A stretch of 64,000 nt of DNA. Source: Ulota crispa. Its lineage: Eukaryota; Streptophyta; Bryopsida; Orthotrichales; Orthotrichaceae. The translations under genes were made by a program, and so were the position numbers. The stretch is taken from NCBI GenBank assembly GCA_963920765.1, contig OY987248.1, positions 21,300,539 through 21,364,538 of the forward strand. Reading direction: 5' to 3'. This document shows, piece by piece, positions 47,483 to 59,050 of the stretch (position 1 is the stretch's first letter; each line of letters starts with the position of its first letter). The notes under the pieces are model-generated. The model was not told the origin of the DNA, searched no databases, and saw only the letters and a list, made by a program, of their open reading frames with translations.

Positions 47483-48577
47483 TTGCAAGACCTTATGCTA
47501 GAGCAGTTGGAGACTCAATATCACGTTGTATTGTTGAGATGGATGACCAATGGCGACAGGTGCACAAGGGAATTCTTTGAGGTGTTTAAAGACGCACAGC
47601 ACCGCTCAAGCATCACTCAACTCACGGTGGATGGAGCAGTTCTCTTTGATCAGACCGAGATGGCGTCCGCCATCATGGACTTTTACACCAAACTCTACAC
47701 TACAAACCTGAGACACTGCAGATGGAGAGAGACAGAAACATAGTGTTGGAGAGCATTCTTGTAATCATTACGCCAGCTCACAATGAGTGGCTCACGCGAG
47801 AACTCATGAATGAGGAACTTCAAGAGGCCTTCAAGGACTTGTTGGGATGGGGGGAAAGCAGCGAGAATTGACGAGACATTGACGGACTTCTACAAAGATT
47901 GTGAAAATGGCCTCCAAGAAGATATCTTTGCAGCATTCAAAGAGGTGCTTGCTACGGAGGCACTCTCGCAAAAACATAACCAGGGAGTGATAGCATTGAG
48001 ACCAAAAGAAAGGGACGCAACGCTAATCAAGAACTTCTGCCCCATTACACTCCTCTTTTCATTTTACAAGATAGTGGCCAAAGTTTTGATACAACACTTA
48101 CAACCTCTACTGCCAGAAGTCATCAGGCCATTCCAAACGGGCTTCACACATGGCAAGAGCATCATGGATGACATTTTTTTGGCCCAAGAATCAATGGAGT
48201 ATGCAATCAAATCCAATCAAGACCTAGCCCTCATCTTTCTAGACATTGAGAAGGCCTACGACAAGATCTCATGGCAGTTTATGAGGGAGGTTCTGGGCAA
48301 ATAAAGGTTTCATGCAGACTTCATACGTGGTATTATATTGCTCTATGCAAACGCCAGCTCTACCATGGTGGTAAATGGGGAGGTATGGCCAACTTTCAAG
48401 CTCTTGCGCTCGGTGCGCCAAGGCTGTCTTCTAACTCCCTTCCTTTTTGTGGTTGTACTTGATGCCCTTCAATATATGCTGGAGGAAGGGCGCTATGGGA
48501 TGGAAGGGTTTAGATTACCAAACACAACCACTTTAAGGGAGGCCTCCTATGCAAACCATATCGTTCTTTCCTTCTGA
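47483..48577 (+). pseudogene. LINE reverse transcriptase domain, broken
   Basis: Segments in one frame contain the conserved blocks of non-LTR reverse transcriptase: IKNFCPITLLFSFYKIVAKV, FQTGFTHGKSIMDDI, FLDIEKAYDKISW (catalytic Asp region, about 48,236-48,275) and VRQGCLLTPFLF. The YADD catalytic box reads YANH near 48,548, so catalysis would be lost even without the stops. The frame differs from that of the endonuclease. Confidence 0.87.
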
Positions 48578-50109
48578 GGAATGGTGGAGAACCTAGAGCG
48601 AGTACACAGAGTACTCTCCACATTCTGTTTGGCATTAGGAGCAAAAGTCAATTGGGACAAAACCTTTGCAGTTTGGGCATCATTAAGGCCTTGTACCTTT
48701 GATTGGAGAGCCAGCATTGGGCTAAAGTGGCTTAAGGAAGGTGAAGGCGTTAGATACCTTGGCCCACAAGTTGGATTTTGACTTACAAGAGACTTGAACA
48801 CGGCCCCCTTCTCACCACACTCAAGAAGAAACTAAGGGCATAGGCCGCAAAGAGCATATCCCAAGTAGGGAGGATTATTATTTGTAACCATGTGTTAGCA
48901 ACAACTTGCTGGTACATGCAGCGTGTTGTGGACTCTCACCACGTTGCTGTGACCAAATTTGCAGTCTCCTCCGCGCGTACCTATGGACATGAAGGGATGA
49001 TGGAAAATGCGCAGCACAGGTGAAATGGGCGACTTGTATTCTTCCAAGAGAGGAAGGCAAGATGAAGTTCATTGACCTACTCCATTAGTCACAAGCATTC
49101 ATGGTTAAGATGGTGATGCAATCACTAGTACTTGGAGGGGAGCCATGGAAGGCACTCTTGCTCAACAAAATCAACACCAGAAGATCTCTAGGGGACACCA
49201 AGTGACACGCATCTCCAAATTGGCTATTCTATAGCAGAGGAGTGAGCACTATGGGACTCTTGGTGCTTACGCATGCATGCATGCAAGTGTTTGTAGTAGT
49301 GTGTGGCTGCCTAATGCTGACAGAGTCAATCTACCCGGAGAAAATTTTTAGACAGCTGCTCTTCGACAACCCTCTTATTCTCAAGAGTGAAGGCACAATG
49401 CTAGGCATGGGCCCAAACATGGGCTTACACATATGGCCATGCACGGGAGTTACCAAAATCCGAGATGTGTGGAGCGCTCAGGATAACGACTGGCTTTGAG
49501 CCAAACAAATACAAGACCTGCTACCAAGACACAAAGCAGCGACAAAGAAAGAGATCATGAGAAGACTTAAGGTCCTTACACACATACCATGGGATCCACG
49601 ATCAAAGAACACACGTCTAGGAGCGGACAAATGGTCATATTACTAGGCCTCTTGGAATTTTTATATTACAAGTTCAGTCACTAAGGAAAATGAAATCACT
49701 CTAGCTGAATGCTACTCTTGCGGGGATCACCACGGCAGGCTCTCCTAAGGCAAAGGAATTACAAAGGTGCTAGATGAGGGACTCTGCCTGGCCAAAGTTG
49801 TGGTCTAGTTTGCCAAGCTGCGCAGATTCACAAAGTGCAACCTAGCATAGCCTCTAAAAAAAGAAGACACCATGTGGGCAGCAAGAGGGGAGATGGTAGT
49901 AAACCAGGTGTGGGATCCTGGAGCCTAGAGTTGGAAGAATAAGGAGAAGGACAAGAAAGAGAAGACAACCCCATTCTATGTCTACACATCCAGAATGGGA
50001 TACGCACAATGACTCAAAGTGAAGGGAGCGGAACCAATTTGTATCAAAGAAATGAGACGCTCACAATTCTCCAAGGAACTAATCACCAAGAGTTTGTAGC
50101 GGCTATGGC

Positions 50110-50610
50110 AAGGTTCACGTCCGGCCAAATACGCCACATTCATATGGCAAATCATCAATATGTAAACTATCATAGGTCAATGGCTCAAACTTTGTGTTCA
50201 AATTGTTGATACAAAATGCTCATTATGTGATAATGCCGCGGAGACCAGCAGACACCTGATCTTCTAATATGCATTTGCAAGGGAGATTTGGATCAAGTTC
50301 AACTCAGTGGCAAGCACCCAAGGAGATTATGGGATATGTGGGATGAGCATTGCGCTATTAGGCAGAAATGAAACATCCTACATTGGTGAAGGTAAATTCG
50401 TCTTCAAAAACCAACCATGGGACCTTCTAAGGTCGTTCCTAGTTTGATATATCTGGATAGAGAGATGCAATGCTAAATACAAGGATCAACCCCCGAGCAA
50501 CACAAGAGCAATGGGGGCCACATGGGCAACAATCATCCATGCAAGAGCTGCAACATGGAAGCAGATCTACACTCTCCTGAAAAATGAAGAAAAGCGTGAA
50601 GCCACCTAAG
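50110..50610 (+). pseudogene. LINE C-terminal zinc-binding (zf-RVT-like) remnant
   Basis: With stops, reads FIWQIINM..IGQWLKLCVQ, then CSLCDNAAETSRHLIF, then WIKFN and later WATIIHARAATWKQIY. The CxxC..H arrangement and position after the RT fit the zinc-binding segment found at the C-terminus of many plant LINE proteins. Confidence 0.65.
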
Positions 50611-52316
50611 AACTTTTCAAGGACAAATGGGCCTTTTTTTTTTGCAACATGGCTATGAACCCATGGAAATATATATTGCCAGAAATCTTCAAGTAAAAAA
50701 GAAGCGAGGGAGCGACAGCATGCTTGTCTGCACATCTTGGACTTTGGAGAGAGCGGCATGTGAAACCACCAAGAAGTGGCCAAACTCACAGACAAGCACC
50801 CGAGGGAGCAACAACAAGTCTGCCAGCACATCCCAAAGCTCCATACAAAAGCAACTCAGGGGAATCAGGAGATGGGGCTCACACCAAAAACAATACACGA
50901 GGAGGGACAGCACGTCCATCACCATGCCTTGGAGGGACACAAATAGGCATGGGATGAGCAAGGCCAAGGGGAACACAATAGGAAAGACACGCAGGAGCGA
51001 CAGCAAGATTGTCTTCACACCCCAAAGTTTGAGCGTCACCCCAACTCACACCACCGTAGAATTAAGAGGGCAAACCAGCACCCTAGAGTCACAACGCACA
51101 AACAAGACGCAACGGAAGCGGACCGGCACCTGAGAATCATGGCACACTGACATGACACTAAGAGGGTGGATATGCCCCTTGGAGACACGGCTAGCTGACA
51201 CAACATGAAGAGGAAAGCCCCAACACTATGTCAATGACACCACAACACAGCTCCAACAGAGCATTGGACACAAGAGGATGCACGCGACTTGTAGCCAGCG
51301 CACTACGCAGGCACAAAGACATGCAAAGCGACCCAAGCTGCAAGCTAATTGCACCCCGAACTTGCAATTGCATGTAAAGGAAAATACAAAGGGGAGCACC
51401 CCGGACTTCACAACGTGCAGGCAGGCAAGGACGGACACTGACCTAAGGGAAGATTAATGAAGCAATAGGAGTGGACGTATTCTCCTCGTAGCGATACACC
51501 TATATATAGAAAGGTAGGCTACATGAGCACCCCAGAGTATGACCCGCACCCAAGAAGCCACTCCAAACCTGAAGACAATAAAGGCCGAAGGAGAAAGGCC
51601 AAAACTCCTACACCTAGAAACTAACACTTTGGACTTTAGTAGAAGACCAAAAGGGAACAAGATGAAGCTGGTTAAGGGGCAACTCTAACTATGAGACAAT
51701 GAAACACGACACACAAGACACAAAGCCGGATTTGCACCCCGGACCTAGAAGAACGGGTAAGACTTACTACATCCCTCCCCATGTACTATACAAAGGCACC
51801 GAGCAAGACTTGGGCTAATCCAAGGAGCATCCTGGAGTTCCAATGCTCCAATAGCTGAAGGCAGATAGAAGTAGCAATAGACGCAGCCTCCTTGCCAAGA
51901 GCAGGCCATGTAATATACCATTCTTCAAACCTATGGACAATTTGCACCTACACGGACTAGATTTTGTTCTCGTAGCTTGTGTAGACAGAGGTGACGAGGT
52001 GTACACCACCCCACCAATTGTACTATAAACAAGAAATATAGGGCTTTAAAAAGCCCAAAAAACCAAGTCTTATCGCAACTACCTACCAAAAAATAAGATT
52101 TTGTCATTGCGTGTTGTTTGATCGAATGTTGTAATCTCCCATCTTCCACGATTAGTTGTTCCCAAAATTTGCAAGCAATTTTCTAAGTAGGTGTTCTACT
52201 ATTTTCAATCATTACTTTTTGTGGATCATCTAATTGAGTGAGATACAATGCATCAAAGTTATTGGTCTTCAAAAACCCTCATTTTGGTGAAAATGGCCTA
52301 GGCGCTCAAGTATTAA

Positions 52317-52954
52317 ACACAATTAAGGAAAACATTATTTTTCATAAGATTACCTCTTATTAACAAATGTGCAAAAAACTAGCATAATTTTGTAGATATT
52401 TGAAAAATTTGTGATGTATTTAGAAATTTAGATGAAGATTTGGATAGGAGAGCCATAGATGTCTTTTGTGAGGTAAGGGTGGAAGAATATGATTTCTCCA
52501 AGTTCAATTTTTTTGTACTTTCCATAATCTTCTTGTACAATGACATTTTAGTAATGGTCCACAAATGTACAAATTTAACAACTTGAATTTTCTTTTAACA
52601 AATTCAATCATGATCCTATGTACTTAACACATATAATTTATAGGAAAGCAACAAAGAAGTCTCAAAAAAACCTTTAAACTTTGAGTAATTTCAAGTACAA
52701 AATCATGTTTACTTCCATTTTTAGGTAGTGACCTCAAAAGTGGAAGGGTCTAGTGTACACCCACCCATGGAGTGAAGAAGCTATGACTACCCCTATTATA
52801 TTGTTGGAAAAAAAGTAACTAAATTAGGGTGAATTTTCATGTGTAAGGCCAACATTCACAAATGACAAGTACTGAATCAATACAAAATCAATGTCAAGAA
52901 GTGTGATTTATTGGCAAAATTAGAATTAGTAAACTTGGCCAACATAATTCTCAA

Positions 52955-52989
<35 letters not shown>

Positions 52990-53095
52990 GAGTTTTTAAG
53001 TTAAACTTGACTTGTGGTAGAGAGTCACCACTTTTGTGTGACCTAACATAATAGATATTGAGAATTGCAATTTCCAAGTGAAACACACATTAATA
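52317..53095. other. Unassigned DNA with a long A tract
   Basis: About 30 consecutive A around 52,955-52,984. No gene recognised. The CTATGACTACCCCTATT near 52,780 resembles one end of family H but no partner end was found. Confidence 0.45.
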
Positions 53096-53389
53096 GGTAG
53101 CAACACCCATAACCATCACCTCTAAAATCTTGGAGAATCTGTGGAAGTGAATAGATGTAATTACAAGGATGTACAACATGTGAACATGAAACCTCAATGT
53201 TGGTATTAGGTGCAAATGCAGTCGGCTCTTTAAAAATTCACAACTTATACTCACAGCATCCAAATAATACATTCAAAAGTGCAAACTCATCATTTTTCTA
53301 TTGCTAATAGGATCCTGTAATTTGCTAGATGTTTATTAATAATCATCATGCTCAAACCCTTAATTTGATGGTTATGGGTGCTACTATCT
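53096..53389. mobile_element. Family G MITE, 294 bp
   Basis: GGTAGCAACACCCATAACCA at the left and TGGTTATGGGTGCTACTATCT at the right, with TA flanks (53,094-53,095 and 53,390-53,391). It is the inverted, better-preserved copy of the element in CRBN intron 5. Confidence 0.83.
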
Positions 53390-53854
53390 TAGCACCCACA
53401 CCCACGCAATTCATAATTTCAAATAGCTTTGCACTAGCCTCCAAAGTGCCCTTGGGCTCTAGAGCTACGGTGCCAAATACAGTTGCAACCAATATTTAGA
53501 AGTTTAAATTAGTTGGAAATTAAGTGTTACAATCATACATATTAAAAGGTTATATGATGATGGGTGCATAAAAAAAATTGTAAAATCCTCAAAGTGGCTC
53601 AAATACATTTATACATACGACCATACATATGGCCGCAAAAGGCTTTTGGGCCGTTCAGGGGCTAGAAGCAATCTAGTTATTCAAATTTTCAGTGAATGCA
53701 GGACTCATCTCCATCATTTTCCCAAATTTCGATTTTCCCTTTGCGTGGGTCTAAGGTGGAAAAGTTCCATTTTTTTCACTAAGCAGTAAGAATCTGCTTC
53801 TAATTTGTGGTTTTTCAATTTTCCCCAACTTAATCTCTATAGACTACTAATTAA

Positions 53855-54750
53855 CCCTTTAGAGCCCACGGAACCATAATTTGGTTCAAAAGCGTGGTTT
53901 TTGGCCTATAGAGTAAAATTTCTTAACAATTTGGAAATTGGTTTTGAAGAACACTTGTGACCATAAGAATTTTGCATCTAAAATTCAACAATGAAACTGC
54001 AAATGTAAATTGACAAATAATGGTGTTTATATAGCATGGCCTCAAAATATGTATTCATCTTTTGTCAAAGATGGATCAAAGCAACAACACAATACATCAA
54101 ATATCCTAGAAGAATACCATACTTCAATCAATGTGAGGTCCTAAAAAATTCATATTTGCTTAAAATGCACGCTTGCATTGTTTTGTTATATAGTAGCAAT
54201 ATAATTGTAGTATTTGGTGATTTATTGAAATGGTGTTGTCATTTCACCTTTAAAATTTGTCATCCTACATCTAAAGCCAATTCTTTATTGTTTTCACCAA
54301 TTGGATTTTTCACAACATTTATCAAATTTATTGTAGAACCATTATAGGGTAGCAAACAAAGTGGGATTTTGACCCCTTTTGTTCACTTACTACACCTTGT
54401 GATTGCTAGTTTTATCCATTTGGTATGAAAACAATCTTATTGGAGAGGTGGGAAATGTTGCTTTCCAAAAATATAGGACTCTTCTAAAGCAAAGCTCCCA
54501 AGAAGCAATAACATCCAAAACTACATAAGCATGAAAAACTAGAGATTTTCCACCTAAAGCTTATTCAATCAATATAAAAGTTCACCTCCAACATTAGATT
54601 TGGTTAAAATCTTGACAATTTATAGTAAATAAAGTTTTCCCCCCTTCCATGCAAATGGATTACTGAAATTGGGTTCATTTTTTATTCAGGTGCAGTTCAC
54701 CACCCTTGTTTGTAGTGGATTATGAGAAAATGTGTGTGGTCTTTAAAGGG
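53855..54750. mobile_element. Family A element A12, 896 bp
   Basis: TTAA (53,851-53,854), CCCTTTAGAGCCCACGG; right end GTGGTCTTTAAAGGG, TTAA (54,751-54,754). Interior shares no obvious sequence with the other copies. Open frame 54,036-54,347 shows no domain. Confidence 0.7.
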
Positions 54751-54995
54751 TTAAGGGTTTTTGAAATTAGATAGGGATTCAAAGTTTACAAATTTGGCCT
54801 ACCAACAATAGATTTCTAAACTCAAATGTATTCCCCTACGTGAAAACTTCAAAATTTTCTAGGATTCAAGAAAGATGAAGGTCCTATGTTTACTAGAAAA
54901 CTCACCTAGGTACTTCTAGTGTGCAGCCTTCAAATATGAGTAGTTCAACAAACCAATCTCCAATATTAACTTACAAGGGTACTTAAATATCATTA

Positions 54996-55294
54996 CACTA
55001 AATAATGCATTTAAGTTGCCTTAGCAATTAGGTTGCTTTACCCAAGAAAATTACCTTATGATTCATTGCTTGACCACTTGGAAGTCCCTAAATATTAGGA
55101 TTTCACGTGATTTACAGCTTGGACAATACAAGTTTGTTCTATCATAGCATTGTTGTGGCTGCTAAGTCCTTATTGTTTTTAAAATTGTTTTTAGTAGGGA
55201 TCAGTGAAAAAAACTACTGAAGTAATAGGAAGTACTTATACCATGTAAAATTTCAAATACGTAGTGCGGGGCAACCTAATTGCACTGTTTAGTG
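54996..55294. mobile_element. Family C element C10, 299 bp
   Basis: TA (54,994-54,995), CACTAAATAATGCATTTAAG; right end GGCAACCTAATTGCACTGTT..AGTG, TA (55,295-55,296). Confidence 0.83.
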
Positions 55295-55296
55295 TA

Positions 55297-56164
55297 GAAC
55301 CAGGGATGTTTTTCGGGTTTTCATTGCTCAAGCGCCACGTATCCTATAGCACATGCAGGGAAAAAGTAGATAGAAGCGTCCATGAGTAAACATTCATCCA
55401 TAAGATCACGGAACATTAGAAATTTTGAATCCAATTTTAAGGTAGCCAGTATTAAAATGAGGGGAGATTTCGGCAAAATAGGACACCACCAGTTTCCCCC
55501 CAAACCCAAATTACCGGTTTTCAAATATTCAAATTCAGTTCAACTACAAAGAGAAAAATGGAAAAAAGGATCCCTTAGGAGCAGAAATGGTTTCATTTCT
55601 TTTCAATGTCATTTACTTACACCGAATGGAACTGTAAAGCTGTTGACCAGCTTCGAAGCTAAAATAATTCTACCCACTAGCTATGTACAATGTCACAACT
55701 CGGCAACCCTAAGACATGGATCTGGCCCTTGCAATTAGTCTCTCCAGGAACATCCTGCGAAGAATTCTCTTTGTTTTCTTCGCAATCTCATCATGGTATT
55801 ACCTTTCGGTGGGATCGTCGTATTCAGAACCTTGGCTTGGTTGTTTATAGCAGCCAACAATGACTGCAACTAATATGATAAGAAGAAAAGGGTTTAAGAA
55901 AAATAGAGTTGAGCGCCAAACCCTAATAATGAAAGCGTGGGCAATTTAGGAAAAGGTTAGGGATGCTTCAATCACAACTTAGGGCTTAGGGTTTAGGGTT
56001 TAAGCCCAAGGAAGAAAGGGACTGCCGAAATCGCCAGGGAACCAAAAGCGGTGTACATCCCTTTGATCTGGTGCTCCTGTGGTCCAAAAAGGCTGATATT
56101 AGAAAATATAGCAGAGAAACCTCTGAAGTTTTATTGCAATTGAGGATCAAAGTATACAAAAAAA
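55297..56164. other. Unassigned DNA with a short telomere-like run
   Basis: 55,979-56,003 contains CTTAGGGCTTAGGGTTTAGG-type repeats, close to the plant telomere unit TTTAGGG (telo-box when inverted). No complete gene recognised; the plus-strand frame 55,382-55,738 shows no domain. Confidence 0.5.
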
Positions 56165-56464
56165 GGAAAATTTCATAGATACCCTTAAAGTTTGCAATAT
56201 TTACATAGGTAACCCTGCTTTTTCAGAAAATACACATAAACCCTTTGACCATAATTTTTAGGCATTTATTTGTTGTACTTGTACTTCCTTCATGACCAAA
56301 TTTGAAGGAGGGATTGTAATGAAACAAAAAAAAAGCAATGTGCACACAAAGGAAGAAGGGAAGTGGCATGCACAACAAAGAAATGCCTGAAATAAAAAAT
56401 TTTGATCCAAGGATATTTTTGTAAATTCTGAAAAAGCAAGGATATCTATATAAATATTGCAAAC
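56165..56464. mobile_element. MITE K1, right end incomplete
   Basis: Begins GGAAAATTTCATAGATACCC and its outer 90 bp pair with the region ending ATATTGCAAAC. Inverted copy of K2: the inner stretch ATGTGCACACAAAGGAAGAA matches the complement of K2. Confidence 0.75.
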
Positions 56465-56625
56465 TAGTATGACCCGTGTCCTATGGACACAATAGCCATT
56501 GACTTGGGCTCTCAAATTCAAGACTTGAGCTCTCAATTTCAGGACAACCATGCTTAACCATGCTCATAACTTAAATTGCTTAACCTACATGCACAACAAA
56601 TACAATCCTAATCTATTATTTATAA

Positions 56626-56951
56626 GGAAAATTAATTTCATGAATACCCCTGAAGTTTGCAATATTTTCATAGATACCACTACTTTTTCAGAAATTTCAC
56701 AAATACCCTTGGACCAAAAAATTCAATCATTTTTTTTGGTTGTGTATGCTACTTCCCTTTGTCCTTTGTGTGCACATTGCTTTGTTTTTGTTTTATTACA
56801 TTCCTTATTTCAACATGGGTCATAAAGAAAGTACAAGCACAACAAATAAATGCCTAAAAATTATGGTCCAAGGATAATTGTGCAATTTCTGAAATAATAG
56901 GGGTATCTATGAAAATATAGCAAACTTCAGGGGTATCCATGAAATTTTCCC
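56626..56951. mobile_element. MITE K2 in the kinase 3' UTR
   Basis: GGAAAATTAATTTCATGAAT at the left and ATCCATGAAATTTTCCC at the right. The right end is 31 nt from the kinase stop codon. On the minus strand it contains AATAAA (56,792-56,797), a possible poly(A) signal for the kinase transcript. The terminal GGGAAAAT is shared with E1. Confidence 0.8.
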
Positions 56952-56982
56952 TAGAAAAAAAGGGTGCTCGGATGTTCAGACC

Positions 56983-59050
56983 TTAGAAGCATTCGAATTC
57001 GGGAGTGGCGTTGTCGTAGGGGCTCCACCCGGTGGCTCTCTTCTTCTCTTCCGCGAGGGCTTGACCTAGCGTGGGCACGCCCGCGGCGGCCGCGAGTTCA
57101 GCGCGGTAGGGTTTGGGGACGTCGGGAGGGCAGGCGCAGCGGATGAGCGCCCAGTTCACGCCCTCGAAGAACGGGTGGGCTTTGATCTCGCCGGCGCCGC
57201 GGATGGACCCGAGTCGCTTCAAGGGGTCTTTCGCCAGCAATCCTCGGATGAGATCCCTGGCACAATCAGGAACAGTCACCGTGTCCGAGTTCGCGGGAAA
57301 GATCAACGGATGCGCGACCACATTCGTGAGCGTGAGCTCGTTGTCGGCGCCTTTGAACGGCGTCTTCGCATACAAAAGCTCGTACAAAAAGATGCCGAAC
57401 GTCCACCAGTCCACGGAGCTTCCATGGCCGTCTCCGGAGATGATCTCCGGCGCCAGATACTCGTGCGTTCCCACGAACGACATGGAGCGCACTTCCGTGG
57501 GTTCCACGACGAGCTCCGGCATGGATTGCGGCGACGTGACGCGACTCTCCTCGCCCCGGGAGGAGCTCTTGCGCCGCAGCGACGGCTTGCGGAACCGGTA
57601 CTGGCTGGCGATCATGGGCACGCACGATTGCAGCGCCACTTGTTGCGGCTCCGACATCCAAATCTCTGACGTTGCACGCCGCCCGTTTCGGGAGGGGAGC
57701 GCCGCCAGCAGAGGCGCTGCTGCCATGATCAGGCTCGGGTTCGCGACGCACCGCAGCGACAGGTCGAAGTCCGAGAGCATGATGTGCCCGTCTTCCCGCA
57801 CCAGCACGTTCTCGGGTTTCAGGTCGCGGTACACCACGCCCATCATGTGCAAGTACTCCAGTGCCAGCAGAATCTCCGCTGCATAGAATCTGCACACACA
57901 CACACAAAACCCCTGTGAGTCCGCCATCGCCCATCCTCTCCAAAACCCTAAACCCGGATGTTCTAAATCTCCAAAACACTAGGAATAGCAACACTACCCT
58001 AATGCATCCAACAGCCCTAATTCAGCACCTTCAACCAAATCGTAGTTAGTTTACCGAGAATTCGTTGGTGGATTTCAACAGGGCTGGAAATGGGACAAAA
58101 GCGAAAGAGAGCGTGTGAAGGGGTTGGATGGGAAAGGGAGGGCTCGTACTTGGCGGCGATGTCTGGGAAACATTTGCCCGGCTGCTTTTGACGGAGAGAG
58201 TGCAAGTCCCCGCCGGAGCAATACTCCATCACCAAGCACGAAAATTGGGCGGTGTCAAAATGCGTGTACAGCGTCGGAAGAAACGGATGGTCAAGCGACG
58301 CCAGAATCTCCTTCTCCGTCTGCGCTCGCGACAGCTTCTTTCGCGTCGCCAGCGCGCCTTTGTCCATCACCTGCAACACAATCCATCAGCGCCATTTCAC
58401 AAATCACGCTTGATTCCCAAAAAGATCAGGAACAAAGGGTGCATCACAGACATGATGTAGCAGACGGACAAACCTTCATGGCAAAGTAACAATCTGTGCC
58501 GCGGAGTTCGCAGAGATACACGCTGCCGATGTCGCCACACCCGAGTCTCCGCAGAAGCTTGAAATGGCTGAGCCCTACAGTCCCGTCGCGAGCTCTCAGG
58601 CCTTGAATGGCCTCCCACCCCATGTCATTCGCCTTGTGCGGCTTGCTGTTATTGCTTGGATTTCTGCACGTACAATGTGCACTGAATACCAAACCTCGGC
58701 AAAGATGGAGAACTGGACGGAACTGATCACACAGAGCAGTATAATTGATACCTGGATTGGACGGGGGAAACGATAGGTTCGGGGAGCTTGGGGGTGATGG
58801 TGGTGGTGGAGAGAGGCTCGTCGTCAGGATCCATGTTGGTAGAGATGAACCTGGTGTTGCAATTCTCATACGATTCGTCCTCGGAGTCGTGACTGGTTTT
58901 GTTGGATCCCGACTTCAAATCCTTCGGGGATGTGTCACGGAATGAGCCCAATCTGAAGGAGCCCATTCGAAAGGATCCCAACCGGGAGGACCCGATCTTG
59001 CTGACGTCGTGAGGCGCCACCACGTCGTTTCTGAACGGAACGAACTTCAT
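56983..59050 (-). CDS. Plant AGC-VIII (D6PK-like) serine/threonine protein kinase
   Basis: Coding exons: 59,050-58,752, 58,663-58,474, 58,370-58,150, 57,889-56,983; GT-AG introns, consistent phases, 1617 bases (538 residues). The ATG at 59,050 is the first in frame. Residues 1-99 contain three GSFR repeats and a Ser/Asp/Glu-rich stretch. [15 protein letters not shown] marks the plant family. Kinase parts: Gly loop GCGDIG 141-146, Lys163, YRDLKPEN from 257, DFD 277-279 in place of DFG, an insertion of about 90 residues (Arg/Ser-rich, 280-372), then [12 protein letters not shown] (374-385) and SVDWWTFG. The tail ends EFECF, resembling the FxxF motif that docks PDK1. Known relatives (D6PK, PINOID, phototropins) act at the plasma membrane; D6PK and PINOID phosphorylate PIN auxin carriers. 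Closest to D6PK/AGC1 by motif; substrate is inferred. Three introns within the conserved part differ from the intron-poor pattern I recall in flowering plants. Confidence 0.93.

Larger units (their letters stand above)
45236..52074 (+). mobile_element. L1-type LINE, 6.8 kb, degenerate, inserted in A8
   Basis: Bounded by a 13-bp duplication GCAACTACCTACC (45,223-45,235 and 52,075-52,087); A6 shows the unoccupied site. Inside, in order: Lys-rich ORF1-like region, APE-type endonuclease, reverse transcriptase, zf-RVT-type zinc-binding segment, then a long repetitive 3' part with recurring GAGCGACAGCA words (50,700-51,020). The 3' end is not a poly(A) tail. Many stops and at least one frameshift; inactive. 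Confidence 0.9.
44709..52312. mobile_element. Family A element A8, split by a LINE
   Basis: TTAA (44,705-44,708), CTCCTAAGCGCCC; right end CCTAGGCGCTCAAG then TTAA at 52,313-52,316. Both flanking parts match A6. Without the LINE and its duplication the element is about 752 bp (A6: 773 bp). Confidence 0.88.

Noticed and set aside
57113-57886. 257-residue open frame opposite kinase exon 4
   Set aside because: Shadow of a GC-rich coding exon; its translation has no family features, while the minus strand has all kinase motifs.
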